From DASYAN01 sp036501345 (GTDB lineage: Bacteria; Chloroflexota; Ktedonobacteria; Ktedonobacterales; Ktedonobacteraceae): a stretch of DNA of 32,808 bases. A model generated the notes under the pieces. That model did no database searches. It was not told where the DNA came from and saw nothing but the letters and a program-made list of their open reading frames with translations. Below, one piece after another: positions 6,579 to 15,002 of the stretch. Position numbers and translations under genes: made by a program. Positions within the stretch are counted from its first letter, which is position 1. Every line of letters begins with the position of its first letter. Location of the stretch: positions 1 to 32,808 of the forward strand of contig DASYAN010000373.1 in assembly GCA_036501345.1 (NCBI GenBank), written 5' to 3'.

Positions 6579-7781
6579 TTACTTGCTGTGAAGGACCTTC
6601 GCGATGCGTGCGAGTGCCCATTCCAGCGTCTCTTGATCAATGATCAACGGGGGGGCAAAACGCATGATCGTTTCATGTGTTTCTTTACAAAGGACTCCCT
6701 CGTCTTTGAGGGCTTCACAGAACCGACGCGCAGTACCTACCTCGGGCTGTAGCTCGATACCAATCAGCAAGCCTTTGCCTCGCACTTCTTTCACCAAGGA
6801 ACTGCCCAGTTCTCTCAGTCGTCGCAGAGCATACACACCCAGAACAGCAGCATTTTCAATAAGTTCCTCATCAACAAGCACATTAAGGGCTTCAATGGCG
6901 ACTGCAGCCCCCAAAGGATTGCCACCAAAAGTGGATCCGTGTTCGCCTGGTTGGAAGAGGTCCATCAAGGGACGATCGGCGAGTACCGCACTCACTGGAT
7001 ACATGCCCCCACTTAAGGCTTTGCCAATGATGACCATATCAGGACGTATCCCTTCATGCTGATAGGCAAACAGTTTTCCTGTCCGCCCTAATCCTGTCTG
7101 GATCTCATCGGCAAGCAAGAGCGCATTGGATTGATCACACAGCTTCCTCACCTCTTGCAAATAGCCTTCTGGAGGCACAATCACTCCAGCTTCTCCTTGA
7201 ATGGGCTCTAACAAGATCGCCGCCGTCTGTGGGGTAATACTATTTTCGATGGCCTTTATCTCCCCATAAGGAACTGCCACAAAGCCAGGGGTATACGGAC
7301 CAAAGTATTCTCGATACAACCGTTCAGTTGAACAGGAGAGCGCGGTGATGCTGCGTCCGTGAAAATTGTCCTGCGCAATGATGATTTCTGCTTGGTTGAG
7401 TGGCACTCCTTTCACGGTATAGGCCCATTTTCGGGCCAACTTGATGGCTGTTTCGACAGCCTCAACGCCTGTATTCATCGGAAGTGCAGCATCATAGCCT
7501 GTGAGTTGAGATAATCGACGTAACAGAAGCGGATACTGATCATTTCGAAATGCACGGGAGGTAAGGGTTAGCCTGTGAAGCTGCTCGGTCATCACGTTGA
7601 CTATCCGTGGGTGACAATGACCTTGATTAAGCGCTGAGTAGGCACTTAATCCATCAAGATATTTCCGACCTTCAGTATCGTAGACCCAGACCCCTTGTCC
7701 ACGAGTGATTACCACATCAAGTGGAGTATAGTTGTTGGCTCCGTGCGCTTTTTCATAATCCATTAGCTCGTGTGTGTTCAT
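6579..7781 (-). CDS. rocD: Ornithine aminotransferase (RocD-type, class III PLP)
   Basis: A 400-residue class III aminotransferase of normal length. The N-terminus (NYTPLDVVITRGQGVWVYD, then G.KYLDGLSAYSALNQGHCHP) is characteristic of ornithine--oxo-acid transaminase rather than ArgD or GabT. D225 in LLADEIQTGLGRTG binds the PLP ring nitrogen and K254 in IIGKALSGG is the Schiff-base lysine. It converts ornithine and a 2-oxo acid to glutamate 5-semialdehyde, which cyclises to pyrroline-5-carboxylate. Its ribosome site AAGGAA overlaps the stop codon of proC only 12 nt upstream, so both are one operon. Under the proline T-box its direction is biosynthetic: ornithine to proline, not ornithine catabolism. 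Confidence 0.93.
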   Translation of the reverse strand: MNTHELMDYEKAHGANNYTPLDVVITRGQGVWVYDTEGRKYLDGLSAYSALNQGHCHPRIVNVMTEQLHRLTLTSRAFRNDQYPLLLRRLSQLTGYDAALPMNTGVEAVETAIKLARKWAYTVKGVPLNQAEIIIAQDNFHGRSITALSCSTERLYREYFGPYTPGFVAVPYGEIKAIENSITPQTAAILLEPIQGEAGVIVPPEGYLQEVRKLCDQSNALLLADEIQTGLGRTGKLFAYQHEGIRPDMVIIGKALSGGMYPVSAVLADRPLMDLFQPGEHGSTFGGNPLGAAVAIEALNVLVDEELIENAAVLGVYALRRLRELGSSLVKEVRGKGLLIGIELQPEVGTARRFCEALKDEGVLCKETHETIMRFAPPLIIDQETLEWALARIAKVLHSK

Positions 7782-7793
7782 ATCAGTTTCCTT

Positions 7794-8675
7794 CTACTTC
7801 TTAATCGCTTTCACTGCCTCAAGCGATCGCATTTCTTCCACAGATGCTTCAATGTGTTGTCCCATCTCGCTTGCACGCTGGGTTGCTCGTTGAACAGCTT
7901 GCAAAAACAGCTGCGATCCGTTTCCCTCTTCTAAGGTCACGATGGCCGCCATCGTCGTTCCATTCGGCGAAGTTACTTGACGGCGAAGCTCCCCTGGATC
8001 TTTCCCAGTCTCTCGCAGCATGGCAGCCGCTCCATGCAGAGTCTGGATCAGCAGAGTACGGCAGATCTCAGCAGGAAGGCCACAGGCTTGTCCAGCCTCG
8101 AGTAAAGCCTCCACCACATAATAGAAATATGCCGGACCTGTTCCTGAGAGGCCCGTCACTGCGTCCATCAGCATCTCTTGGACCATAACCGAGACACCAA
8201 TCGCAGAAAAGAGGTCCTGGGCTATCTCCAGATGATGCGAGGTTGCCCATTGTCCTTGGCAAATGGCGGTCGCAGAGGTTTGTACAAAGCTTGAGGTATT
8301 TGGCATGGCTCTAATGACTGGAGTAGACACCTGCAAGCACCGTTCGATGAGGTGAGTCGAGGCACCAGCCACAACCGAAAGGAGCAGGTGACGGGAACCC
8401 ACCAGGGGAGCGATTTCTTGGAGGGCATTCACCAGATCAAACGGTTTGACGGCCAGCACAAGGATATCTGCGCGAGCAATGTCCGCCTGCTTATCCTGGC
8501 AAATGGAAACTCCGTAGCTTTTATGAAGTTCCTCTAAGCGTGCACAATGTACGCGGTTGCAGATGGTAATCTGCTTGGGAGGCAGCAGACGAGCACCAAC
8601 TATCCCTTTGATGATTGCCTCACTGATTGAACCTGCCCCCAGAAAAAACACCTGTTGCTCTTGGGTTAAACCCAT
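7794..8675 (-). CDS. proC: Pyrroline-5-carboxylate reductase
   Basis: The real start is 8675 (MGLTQEQQVFFLGAG), with AGGAG 8 nt upstream; a longer frame to 8753 runs back into the leader RNA. The 293-residue protein has an N-terminal Rossmann fold (FFLGAGSISEAIIKG), the helical dimer domain with LSGTGPAYFYYVVEAL, and the P5CR signature VTSPNGTT. It reduces P5C to L-proline with NAD(P)H in the cytoplasm. It is first in the proC-rocD operon, whose product order supplies its own substrate from ornithine. A T-box terminator/antiterminator at 8793-8849 controls it through tRNA-Pro charging. Confidence 0.95.
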   Translation of the reverse strand: MGLTQEQQVFFLGAGSISEAIIKGIVGARLLPPKQITICNRVHCARLEELHKSYGVSICQDKQADIARADILVLAVKPFDLVNALQEIAPLVGSRHLLLSVVAGASTHLIERCLQVSTPVIRAMPNTSSFVQTSATAICQGQWATSHHLEIAQDLFSAIGVSVMVQEMLMDAVTGLSGTGPAYFYYVVEALLEAGQACGLPAEICRTLLIQTLHGAAAMLRETGKDPGELRRQVTSPNGTTMAAIVTLEEGNGSQLFLQAVQRATQRASEMGQHIEASVEEMRSLEAVKAIKK

Positions 8676-8792
8676 CTTTGTCTCTCCTTTCTGTCTCTTG
8701 CTACGATGAATGCAGCACACATGAACCCGCCGACAGGATGCTAGCAAGTCCACAAGGTTGTGATCGTCCTCCTTTTACCAGATCAAAGCCAT

Positions 8793-8821
8793 AAAAAAAC
8801 GTCCTTCCGTCGCAAAGGACG
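8793..8821 (-). terminator. T-box leader terminator
   Basis: On the minus strand CGTCCTT and AAGGACG (8821-8815 and 8806-8800) form a 7-bp stem followed by a run of seven T (8799-8793). Its 5' arm contains the CCTT that the antiterminator needs, so the two structures exclude each other. Confidence 0.88.
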
Positions 8822-9058
8822 AAAGAACGGACTTTCGTGGTACCACCTTCATTTACAATAGCCCTACCAAATAGGAAAAGCTCTTGCCTTCTGGCTCCTG
8901 TAGATAACGGGAGGATGCCCGGTTGGCTCATCGCCATCTGCTCAGGGATGGGTTCGGTCTCGGTAATGATGGCATCTTCCAGCTGCTTGATTGCCACTCT
9001 CTATCCATACCCAGGACGTACTGATTCCCTGTCACTGCAACTTATTCTTCAATTGTCT
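8793..9058 (-). ncRNA. T-box riboswitch, proline-specific (CCC specifier)
   Basis: The minus-strand leader holds the T-box core AAGGTGGTACCACG (8849-8836). AAGG and CCTT, then CGAAAG and CTTTCG, build the canonical antiterminator around the bulge whose UGGU pairs with the tRNA acceptor end. Stem I closes with CAGGGA (9031-9026) and TCCCTG (8948-8943). On its 3' side the sequence GAA-CCC-A puts the codon CCC (8952-8950) where the specifier belongs, which reads proline, agreeing with the proC-rocD genes. Uncharged tRNA-Pro should stabilise the antiterminator and switch the operon on. An open frame across this region is incidental. Confidence 0.88.
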
Positions 9059-9065
9059 CATAAGT

Positions 9066-9095
9066 ATATAACCATAAAAGAGCACACCTTGTCAA
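9066..9095 (-). promoter_or_regulatory. Promoter of the proC-rocD operon
   Basis: Minus-strand TTGACA (9095-9090) and TTATAT (9071-9066), 18 bp apart, immediately upstream of the T-box leader. Confidence 0.7.
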
Positions 9096-9265
9096 GAGAT
9101 TTTGCACTCGTCAATAATATAGTAGAGCTTGACTTCTTCTGCCCTATGAAGCAAAATTGCCTAGAAACTTACGCCTATGAGAGATAGAAGTTTCAGCGGA
9201 CGTATATCTTAGAGTATAAATAAAAAGAAAGAGGCGGCGTTTCCGTTTGCTTAATCGCGACGAAT

Positions 9266-9285
9266 CCCAGGTGGAAACACCCGGG
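9266..9285 (+). promoter_or_regulatory. GNRA-capped hairpin in the leader of the sigma factor gene
   Basis: CCCAGGTG and CACCCGGG pair (one A-C mismatch) around a GAAA tetraloop, 20 nt before the sigma factor ATG. No Shine-Dalgarno is obvious there, so the stem may influence translation. Confidence 0.35.
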
Positions 9286-9304
9286 CCTCCACGCTGTATA
9301 TGAC

Positions 9305-9958
9305 ATGATGGTGCGAGATGACTGTTCTGATGAGGATCTTGTCCAACGATTACGCGAGCGAGACCCTCAGGCATTGGAGACGCTCATCTCTCGATATTCT
9401 CGAGAAATATTCTATTTTATTCGTCTTGTGCTTGATGGAGTTGGTGTCACGCAGGATACTGAAGAATGTGTTAATGATCTCTTTGTTGCTGTCTGGCAAG
9501 AGATTAATACCTTTGACTCCTCGCGGGGAATTTTTCGCACGTGGTTAACGATGCGTGCTAAGTACATTGCGTTGGATCGACGACGTCAGTTATGCCGTCG
9601 TCAGACACACATGGTACAATCTGCCGATGAGGTCAAACACTGGCATGCATCTGATGGTAATGGAGGCAGCAATTTTGAGTTTGAGTATAAAGCTACTCTC
9701 CCCGCTCATCCAGAGGCCAGTATGGAATCTTTGCTAGAGCAGAGTGAGAGGCGCGAAGAGTTGAGTCTTGCCTTGGCGAAGTTGCCTGAGCTTGAACGTT
9801 TTCTGATCTATCAACGCTATTTTAGGTTCGCTAGCACGGAGGAACTTGCAGCGAAGACCGGCTTGACGCGCCATGCCCTAGACACACGTCTCTGGCGAGC
9901 GCGGAAAAGTTTACGCGAGGCGCTCAGGGAGTATGCATATGAGTACGAGCGAATTTGA
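9305..9958 (+). CDS. ECF-type RNA polymerase sigma factor
   Basis: A 217-residue sigma70-family protein with sigma2 at about residues 10-90 (DEDLVQRLRERDPQALETLI, with CVNDLFVAVWQEINTFD and FRTWLTMRAKYIALDRRR as regions 2.1-2.4). Sigma4 follows at about 150-205, its helix-turn-helix being STEELAAKTGLTRHALDTRL. Regions 1 and 3 are absent, as in ECF sigmas. The linker (residues about 100-145) is longer than usual. The start is uncertain: ATGATG at 9305-9310 lacks a clear ribosome site. The stop overlaps the next gene, a one-TM protein that probably acts as its anti-sigma factor; together they form an extracytoplasmic-signal switch. Confidence 0.88.
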   Translation: MMVRDDCSDEDLVQRLRERDPQALETLISRYSREIFYFIRLVLDGVGVTQDTEECVNDLFVAVWQEINTFDSSRGIFRTWLTMRAKYIALDRRRQLCRRQTHMVQSADEVKHWHASDGNGGSNFEFEYKATLPAHPEASMESLLEQSERREELSLALAKLPELERFLIYQRYFRFASTEELAAKTGLTRHALDTRLWRARKSLREALREYAYEYERI

Positions 9959-11129
9959 AAGCATGCCCTCAGAATCGGAATTTAATCATTTTGGCCTTTC
10001 TAAACATGGTGGGGAGGTCCCAGACGATTTTTCAGAGGAGGATTTCGAGTTTGCGAGGGAGCTGAATGCGCTTTTTTCTCTTGATCGGGAGGAGATGCCT
10101 CCTCTTTTTGTTCAGACATTATTGGCGTCCGAAGATCCCCGCCTGCAACCTGTCGAGACCGGTTTTGAAAAAAAGACCTCCGCCCGTGTTTTTCGGAGAC
10201 TGCAACTCAAGCGCCAGCTTTTTCGCTCACGTCGGTTCTCTGTGTGTGCTTTGCTGAATCCTCTCCCTATATCTCGCCCTCTTGCAGCTGTTGCAGCTAT
10301 CTGTATGCTCTTTATGGTTTTGACCATGGTGATAGCAACCCCTTCATTCGCGCAGGGCTGGACTTACCTATGGTCAGGTGGCCATAGTGGTGTGCTCCTG
10401 GTAGATACTTATCCGCACGTGTCTACCGCTTCTTCACAGGCTACCAACAATAGCAATAGTAACCAGATGACTATTGTGCAGGCGCAGGAAAAACTCCATT
10501 TCCCAATATTCTGGCCACAGAATATCCCTAGCCGTTATACGCAAAGCGCTACGTATCTCTATCCCGGTGATCCTTCCTGGACCGATGGCCCCATGATCGT
10601 CTTGAATTTCTCCTATTCTCTGCCTGGCTTGGTTCCTCGGCAAATTGCCATCTGTGAATTTAAGCCGCAGGGCAAGGTGCTTCAGATGGTACAGAATGGG
10701 GCTGCACATCAGATACAAATTGGGCGTGATGCTTCTGCTCCGGCTATCTATGTAGAAGGCCAGTGGATACAGGATAGGACTTCTTCACCTTCCTGGGTTT
10801 ACACTGATCGTAGTGAGCTCATTTATGAGGACCAGAATAGTGGTGTGGTCTTCTGGGTGGTTGGCGATAAACGTGATGGGATCGATGGTGATGCATTACG
10901 CTCGATTGCCAATTCCTTGTCTCTCCTTGATGTGAGTCGTGGTAGTCATATGAGCGGTCCCGTTAGTCAAGTTGCTCAGAATACAAGTGAGGCTTCGTGG
11001 TTATTCTCCGATAATGTCATTTATCTGGATAATGGAGATGATGCTGATGGTCCGTCCTTCGAGGTGCTAGGTGTCAATCCTTCTCCCCTCCATCCTCCGT
11101 ATCCACATAAGCATGCCTCATCACCTTAG
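9939..11129 (+). CDS. Putative membrane anti-sigma factor with extracytoplasmic domain
   Basis: Translation most likely starts at the ATG at 9939, 7 nt after AGGGAG; an ATG at 9933 is only 1 nt from it. The start lies inside the sigma factor gene, implying translational coupling. The roughly 396-residue protein has an acidic cytoplasmic part (about residues 1-90), a basic stretch (RRLQLKRQLFRSRR), one membrane helix at about 114-136 (AAVAAICMLFMVLTMVIA) and a large outer domain. That domain (LHFPIFWPQNIPS... to ...GDALRSIANSLSLL) resembles DUF4367-type domains found in anti-sigma proteins. No HxxxCxxC zinc motif is present. A role as sensor and anti-sigma is inferred from position and topology. 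Confidence 0.72.
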   Translation: MSTSEFESMPSESEFNHFGLSKHGGEVPDDFSEEDFEFARELNALFSLDREEMPPLFVQTLLASEDPRLQPVETGFEKKTSARVFRRLQLKRQLFRSRRFSVCALLNPLPISRPLAAVAAICMLFMVLTMVIATPSFAQGWTYLWSGGHSGVLLVDTYPHVSTASSQATNNSNSNQMTIVQAQEKLHFPIFWPQNIPSRYTQSATYLYPGDPSWTDGPMIVLNFSYSLPGLVPRQIAICEFKPQGKVLQMVQNGAAHQIQIGRDASAPAIYVEGQWIQDRTSSPSWVYTDRSELIYEDQNSGVVFWVVGDKRDGIDGDALRSIANSLSLLDVSRGSHMSGPVSQVAQNTSEASWLFSDNVIYLDNGDDADGPSFEVLGVNPSPLHPPYPHKHASSP

Positions 11130-11141
11130 AGTTGCTCTAGC

Positions 11142-11233
11142 GCTGAATGGAAAAGATCTCTTGAGGCACGCATGAAAAAAACAAAGGTTCAGCACTCTTT
11201 CACGCTCGCCACAAGCCAAATTTTCCGTTCAGC
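11142..11233 (+). repeat. Inverted repeat downstream of the sigma/anti-sigma operon
   Basis: GCTGAATGGAAAA (11142-11154) and TTTTCCGTTCAGC (11221-11233) match in 12 of 13 positions, and weaker pairing (TTGCT..AG) extends outward. The 66-bp interior has no gene. It could be a long terminator stem or a miniature element. Confidence 0.35.
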
Positions 11234-11293
11234 CTCTAGCAAGCATGGTCCGTAGATGACTTTTGAAAAGCTCTAGGAATATAGTTATGTCAC

Positions 11294-11323
11294 TAGACAA
11301 CCACATCTTTTATCTGGTATGCT
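11294..11323 (+). promoter_or_regulatory. Candidate promoter of the small XRE regulator
   Basis: TAGACA (11294-11299) and TATGCT (11318-11323) with an 18-bp spacer, about 100 bp before the start of the gene. Confidence 0.4.
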
Positions 11324-11424
11324 GTCTCTATAAGGACAATCTGTAATTCACAGGATTTGCCTCGGACAACTTCTCCTGCAATGTCGCTGGTGAAAATCCC
11401 AAAGATGCCTCGAAGGAGAGGAAC

Positions 11425-11652
11425 ATGAAACAAATGATCGCTAAACCAAAAGCGATGAAACCCCACGGTATTCCTAACCTACGTATCGTTCGCCAAAGGA
11501 AAGGTTTGAGTCTTGGTCAGCTCGCCGATTTATCTGGCCTGCGTCGAGATACCATCTCTCACCTGGAAAATGGGCGCGAAGAGGCACAACCCTATCATGT
11601 GCGCATGCTCGCTCGTGCACTGGGTGTGGCAACATTTGACCTTGTTTCATAA
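11425..11652 (+). CDS. Small XRE-family helix-turn-helix regulator
   Basis: A 75-residue protein that is essentially one Cro/C1-type HTH: IPNLRIVRQRKGLSLGQLAD, then LSGLRRDTISHLENGREEAQ and LARALGVATFDLVS. The five-helix pattern with Q-L-A-x-x-S-G at the turn and ISHLENG at the recognition helix is complete. GGAGAGGAAC precedes the ATG. It is a DNA-binding protein without effector domain. Such short XRE proteins often repress their own gene or a neighbouring toxin or element; here the convergent neighbour is a Fic-like protein, but their 3' ends face each other, so there is no shared promoter. Confidence 0.85.
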   Translation: MKQMIAKPKAMKPHGIPNLRIVRQRKGLSLGQLADLSGLRRDTISHLENGREEAQPYHVRMLARALGVATFDLVS

Positions 11653-11707
11653 GTTCTGTTCTGTATTGCTTAAAATGTAACAACGGAAATTGTGACAATA
11701 GAAGGAA

Positions 11708-11730
11708 GAGCAGGCTTATCAAGTCTGCTC
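11708..11730. terminator. Bidirectional hairpin between XRE and Fic-like genes
   Basis: GAGCAGGCTT (11708-11717) pairs with AAGTCTGCTC (11721-11730), ten pairs with one G-U, loop of 3 nt. It lies between two convergent stops. Confidence 0.5.
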
Positions 11731-11788
11731 CCCTCATCCGACCAGTTATTCCATAGACGCTCAATTTGCTAACCCAAGATGCTCGTTA

Positions 11789-13471
11789 TCAAGCTTGCGC
11801 TGGTGTGATTTCTAAAGGACCACTATCATTTAAGCTATTGCCAATGTTTTGCTTACTTTGCTTGACTTGCTTGATGAACTCGTGCATTCCAAGGAGTATC
11901 TCTTCCACAAATCCGTCAAGCATTTTTTCACCACACCAGTCCTTAGTGCCGTTAGGTAGGATTGCAGGGCTAAAACCTTCTTCTTGTAAAAATTTATAGA
12001 GATATCCATTCACATTGGTTCGTCCATTGGCATCAAATTTTTGATGTATCAAATTCAGAGTATGGATAGTCTTGGCAATCTCTCTAAGTCTCTGATACTC
12101 GGTTTGGTCTGGTACTTTTCTGCCCTCTTTGTAGGACTTCAAAATGGTATTGACGTATTCTTTACCTTCCTCCGGTGAGTATAGAGGTATCATTGCAATA
12201 TATCCCTCTTCCTTGGATTGCATGATATAACCCATAATTCCCTGGGGAACGTCCTCAGGTCGAGATAGGGTACATCCTCCTAGCCAATTTATTTTTAAGG
12301 GGGGGTTTTTGCCTCCCGGCATTTCTTGCAAGAGCGGTAGGCCATTAATGCGCTGCTCATACAGCTCCTTGAAAGCTAAGCGCCGTTCCTGCAACTTTAG
12401 CACTAGCTGCGGATCATCCTTTGGAATCTGCCACAGACTATAGTAAGCGAAATCTACTTTTTCGCCTTCTCGAACCAAGCCATTCTCTTGGCGCATTTTT
12501 TTCCGATTATTGGTTAGATGCTCAGTCGCACGGTTGTGGAATCTCGTGTACTCATCATAGTAGTACATATCGTTCTGCTGACCAGTTTGCACTGTGTCTC
12601 CCATATGCTTCTGTTGAATGCTTTGCGCAGTTACAAGCTCGTTGTCGAAAAGCCCCATCATACTTTGTTGGTATCCTGACTCTTTAGGCTGACCGTGGTG
12701 CAAATCTTCGTTTTGGTCGAAGAAATTTCCTGGATCGGCTATCTTTTTTGCCTTCTCGTGCTCTGATACGTCGATAAATAATAGCCACCTTAGGTCCCTG
12801 GGGAGATCCCGTAAAGTAGGTCGAGACTCAGGCTCAGGTAAATTCTTCAAGAGCTTCTCGATTCGTTCTCTTCTTGCTACAGTTTCCTGCTCCCCGATGA
12901 TGTCAAGTAGCTTGTCGTTAGCCTTGCAAAGTTGAATATAATGTTCTTTCTGTTTATCACCAAGCTGTCTAGGATATGCTATAAGGACCTTTTCTGCCAA
13001 AATTAAGGTATCATTGAACTCCTGCTTACATTCATCGCTCAATTTATTTCCATATTTCTCCTTATTTTTATATATTGATTGCAGCCTACTTTCTTGACAA
13101 TCGAAACCTTTTCTAATCTTTATATTGATAGTACTTGCCTCTCTGCTAATTTGCTCCATGTACTTATTTAAAACATTGTAAGCTTGGTTAAGCTCCCAAA
13201 GAAATTCTGTCAGGTTGCGATCTATAACACTAGCCCTAATACAAGCCGAGGCTTCTCGACGGATTTCTCCAACCTTCTTAATGTCACGATCAAACTTCTC
13301 CTTATCTATTAGCTGGCGTATCAAGTAATAAGGATCATTTTTAACAGGTTGAGTAAGCTTTTCCAGAGAAGCTTCTGCTTCCTTGATTTTATGTTTTATC
13401 TCATAAATCTTATTCTTCTGTTCTGGGTCCAGATCTCTTACAGGATGGCTCTGTTTTTCTGGGTTAGACAT
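11789..13471 (-). CDS. Divergent Fic-like protein with long helical N-terminus
   Basis: A 560-residue, lysine/glutamate-rich protein. Residues 1-215 are predicted helical by eye, with repeated charged heptads (e.g. 15-45, 60-120, 195-210). Near the C-terminus H476-QKFDA-N482-G483-R484 is followed by TNVNGYLYKFLQEEGFSPAI. This closely follows the Fic core H-x-F-x-D/E-A/G-N-G-R and the helix behind it, where family members read T.RLL.N.LL...G.PP. Only the position of the Phe is shifted by one. Fic enzymes transfer AMP or other phosphates to target hydroxyls. No inhibitory (S/T)xxxE(G/N) helix is recognised, nor an antitoxin gene. No good ribosome site precedes the ATG. Function as an AMPylase or toxin is inference. 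Confidence 0.62.
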   Translation of the reverse strand: MSNPEKQSHPVRDLDPEQKNKIYEIKHKIKEAEASLEKLTQPVKNDPYYLIRQLIDKEKFDRDIKKVGEIRREASACIRASVIDRNLTEFLWELNQAYNVLNKYMEQISREASTINIKIRKGFDCQESRLQSIYKNKEKYGNKLSDECKQEFNDTLILAEKVLIAYPRQLGDKQKEHYIQLCKANDKLLDIIGEQETVARRERIEKLLKNLPEPESRPTLRDLPRDLRWLLFIDVSEHEKAKKIADPGNFFDQNEDLHHGQPKESGYQQSMMGLFDNELVTAQSIQQKHMGDTVQTGQQNDMYYYDEYTRFHNRATEHLTNNRKKMRQENGLVREGEKVDFAYYSLWQIPKDDPQLVLKLQERRLAFKELYEQRINGLPLLQEMPGGKNPPLKINWLGGCTLSRPEDVPQGIMGYIMQSKEEGYIAMIPLYSPEEGKEYVNTILKSYKEGRKVPDQTEYQRLREIAKTIHTLNLIHQKFDANGRTNVNGYLYKFLQEEGFSPAILPNGTKDWCGEKMLDGFVEEILLGMHEFIKQVKQSKQNIGNSLNDSGPLEITPAQA

Positions 13472-13487
13472 TCATGTAGGGGCTACA

Positions 13488-13510
13488 CCACCCTGAATGA
13501 AAAAGGGTGG
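13488..13510 (-). promoter_or_regulatory. Hairpin in the 5' leader of the Fic-like gene
   Basis: CCACCCT (13488-13494) and AGGGTGG (13504-13510) form a 7-bp stem just upstream of the start at 13471. It resembles the GGTGG of T-boxes superficially but lacks the rest. Confidence 0.3.
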
Positions 13511-13729
13511 AATGAAGAAAGATGTGGAAGCACAGAGATCAGTTAAATTGTGCTGTAATTCCGTGTTTCAACACTTATGATGTTTTTGTTAACATGTCAA
13601 TATAACCCACTATGTACTCTGATTACCGGGAGAACCTCCATTATCGTGAGTGATTTGGTTGAACAAAGCTAGTTGGATAGCATACAATCTGAAGGTGGTA
13701 TTAGAATAGCAATCTTTGGAGGAGCTTCC

Positions 13730-14989
13730 ATGCAACATCTAACCAGTGAGCATACGCATAGTGCTCATATGCACGAGGTGAAAAGCGTAGAAAAAACGAC
13801 ATGCTGTATCGTTGGTGGAGGACCTGCAGGCGCGGTTCTCGCTCTCTTGCTGGCCCGCAAAGGTATTCAGGTGACGCTGCTTGAGGCACATATGGATTTT
13901 GACCGTGAGTTCCGAGGCGATACAATCCATCCTTCTACGCTAAATATTTTGGATGAAATCGGCTTGGCTGATCGTCTTCTGCAAATCCCTCATACACGTT
14001 TGACAAGCCTGAACGCAGAGACTGCAGATGGTATGGTGACACTTGCTGACTTCGCACGCTTGCATACCAACTATCCCTATATAGCAATGATCCCACAGGC
14101 GAAGTTTCTGGAATTTATCACTGCTGAGGCCCAGCGTTACCCGGAATTCCGACTGGTGATGGGAGCGCAGGTTGATGAATTGATCGAGGAGAATGGCAAG
14201 GTGCGAGGTGTACACTATCGTGGACACGACGGCTGGCATGAGGTACAGGCAGTGCTTACAATTGGAGCAGATGGTCGCTTCTCACGTATGCGCAAATTAG
14301 CCGGGTTTGAGCCTATTAAGACTTCGCCTCCGATGGACGTGCTTTGGTTTCGCTTGAGCCGAAAACCGAGTGATCCTGATAGGACATTTGGTCGTATTCT
14401 GCCACATCTGGCGGTAATTCATCTCAACCGTGGAGATTACTGGCAATTGGCGTATATTATTCCTAAAAATCACTATCAGGAAGTACGCGCTGCTGGTTTG
14501 GAGCACTTCCGACAATCAGTTGCTAAAATTTGGCCTGAACTAGCCGATCGCGTTCATGAACTGCAGGATTGGAAACAGGTCTCGGTCCTCTCCGTTGAGT
14601 CAAGCCGCTTGCGACAATGGTACCGTCCTGGCCTATTGCTCATTGGGGATGCTGCCCATGTGATGTCTCCTGTCGGCGGAGTGGGTATCAATTACGCCAT
14701 CCAGGATGCGGTAGTTACAGCAAACGTATTGAGCAGAAAGTTGGCATATGGCATAGTACAACTACACGATCTTGCCACAGTACAACGGTTGCGAGAGCGA
14801 CCGACAAGGCTCATTCAAGCCTATCAGGGAATAGTGCAAAAGAATGTATTTGCATCTGTATTCAATTCAGATCAGCCATTCACGGTATCTCCTTTAACCA
14901 AGCTAATGCTGCATATCCCATTCATTCGTGATATTCCGGGGCGCATCATTGCTCTTGGTCTCTGGCCTGTACATCTAAAAGAGCCATGA
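13730..14989 (+). CDS. FAD-dependent aromatic-type monooxygenase (PHBH fold)
   Basis: Start at 13730, 8 nt after GGAGG, gives 419 residues; an ATG at 13673 has no site. The FAD-binding GGGPAG is at residues 29-34 (CCIVGGGPAGAVLALLLARK). The DG motif (IGADGRFSR, 181-182) and the GD motif (LLIGDAAHVMSPVGGVGI, 306-307) are in place, so this is a class A flavoprotein hydroxylase of p-hydroxybenzoate hydroxylase type. FRGDTIHPSTLNILDEIGL also fits. These enzymes use NAD(P)H and O2 to hydroxylate aromatics or polyketides, or act as geranylgeranyl reductase-like relatives; the substrate is open. It stands alone, convergent with the kinase gene 13 bp away. Confidence 0.88.
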   Translation: MQHLTSEHTHSAHMHEVKSVEKTTCCIVGGGPAGAVLALLLARKGIQVTLLEAHMDFDREFRGDTIHPSTLNILDEIGLADRLLQIPHTRLTSLNAETADGMVTLADFARLHTNYPYIAMIPQAKFLEFITAEAQRYPEFRLVMGAQVDELIEENGKVRGVHYRGHDGWHEVQAVLTIGADGRFSRMRKLAGFEPIKTSPPMDVLWFRLSRKPSDPDRTFGRILPHLAVIHLNRGDYWQLAYIIPKNHYQEVRAAGLEHFRQSVAKIWPELADRVHELQDWKQVSVLSVESSRLRQWYRPGLLLIGDAAHVMSPVGGVGINYAIQDAVVTANVLSRKLAYGIVQLHDLATVQRLRERPTRLIQAYQGIVQKNVFASVFNSDQPFTVSPLTKLMLHIPFIRDIPGRIIALGLWPVHLKEP

Positions 14990-15002
14990 TGTCTGAGCTA
15001 AA

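Noticed and set aside
8676..8753. Longer start for proC
   Set aside because: AGGAG fits the ATG at 8675 and the extension has no family similarity.
8701..8997. 98-codon minus-strand open frame before proC
   Set aside because: It lies wholly within the T-box leader; stem I, antiterminator and terminator explain the sequence.
13471..13510. GGTGG-containing hairpin read as a second T-box
   Set aside because: No UGGUACC-type bulge, no stem I and no competing terminator; the gene is not amino-acid related.
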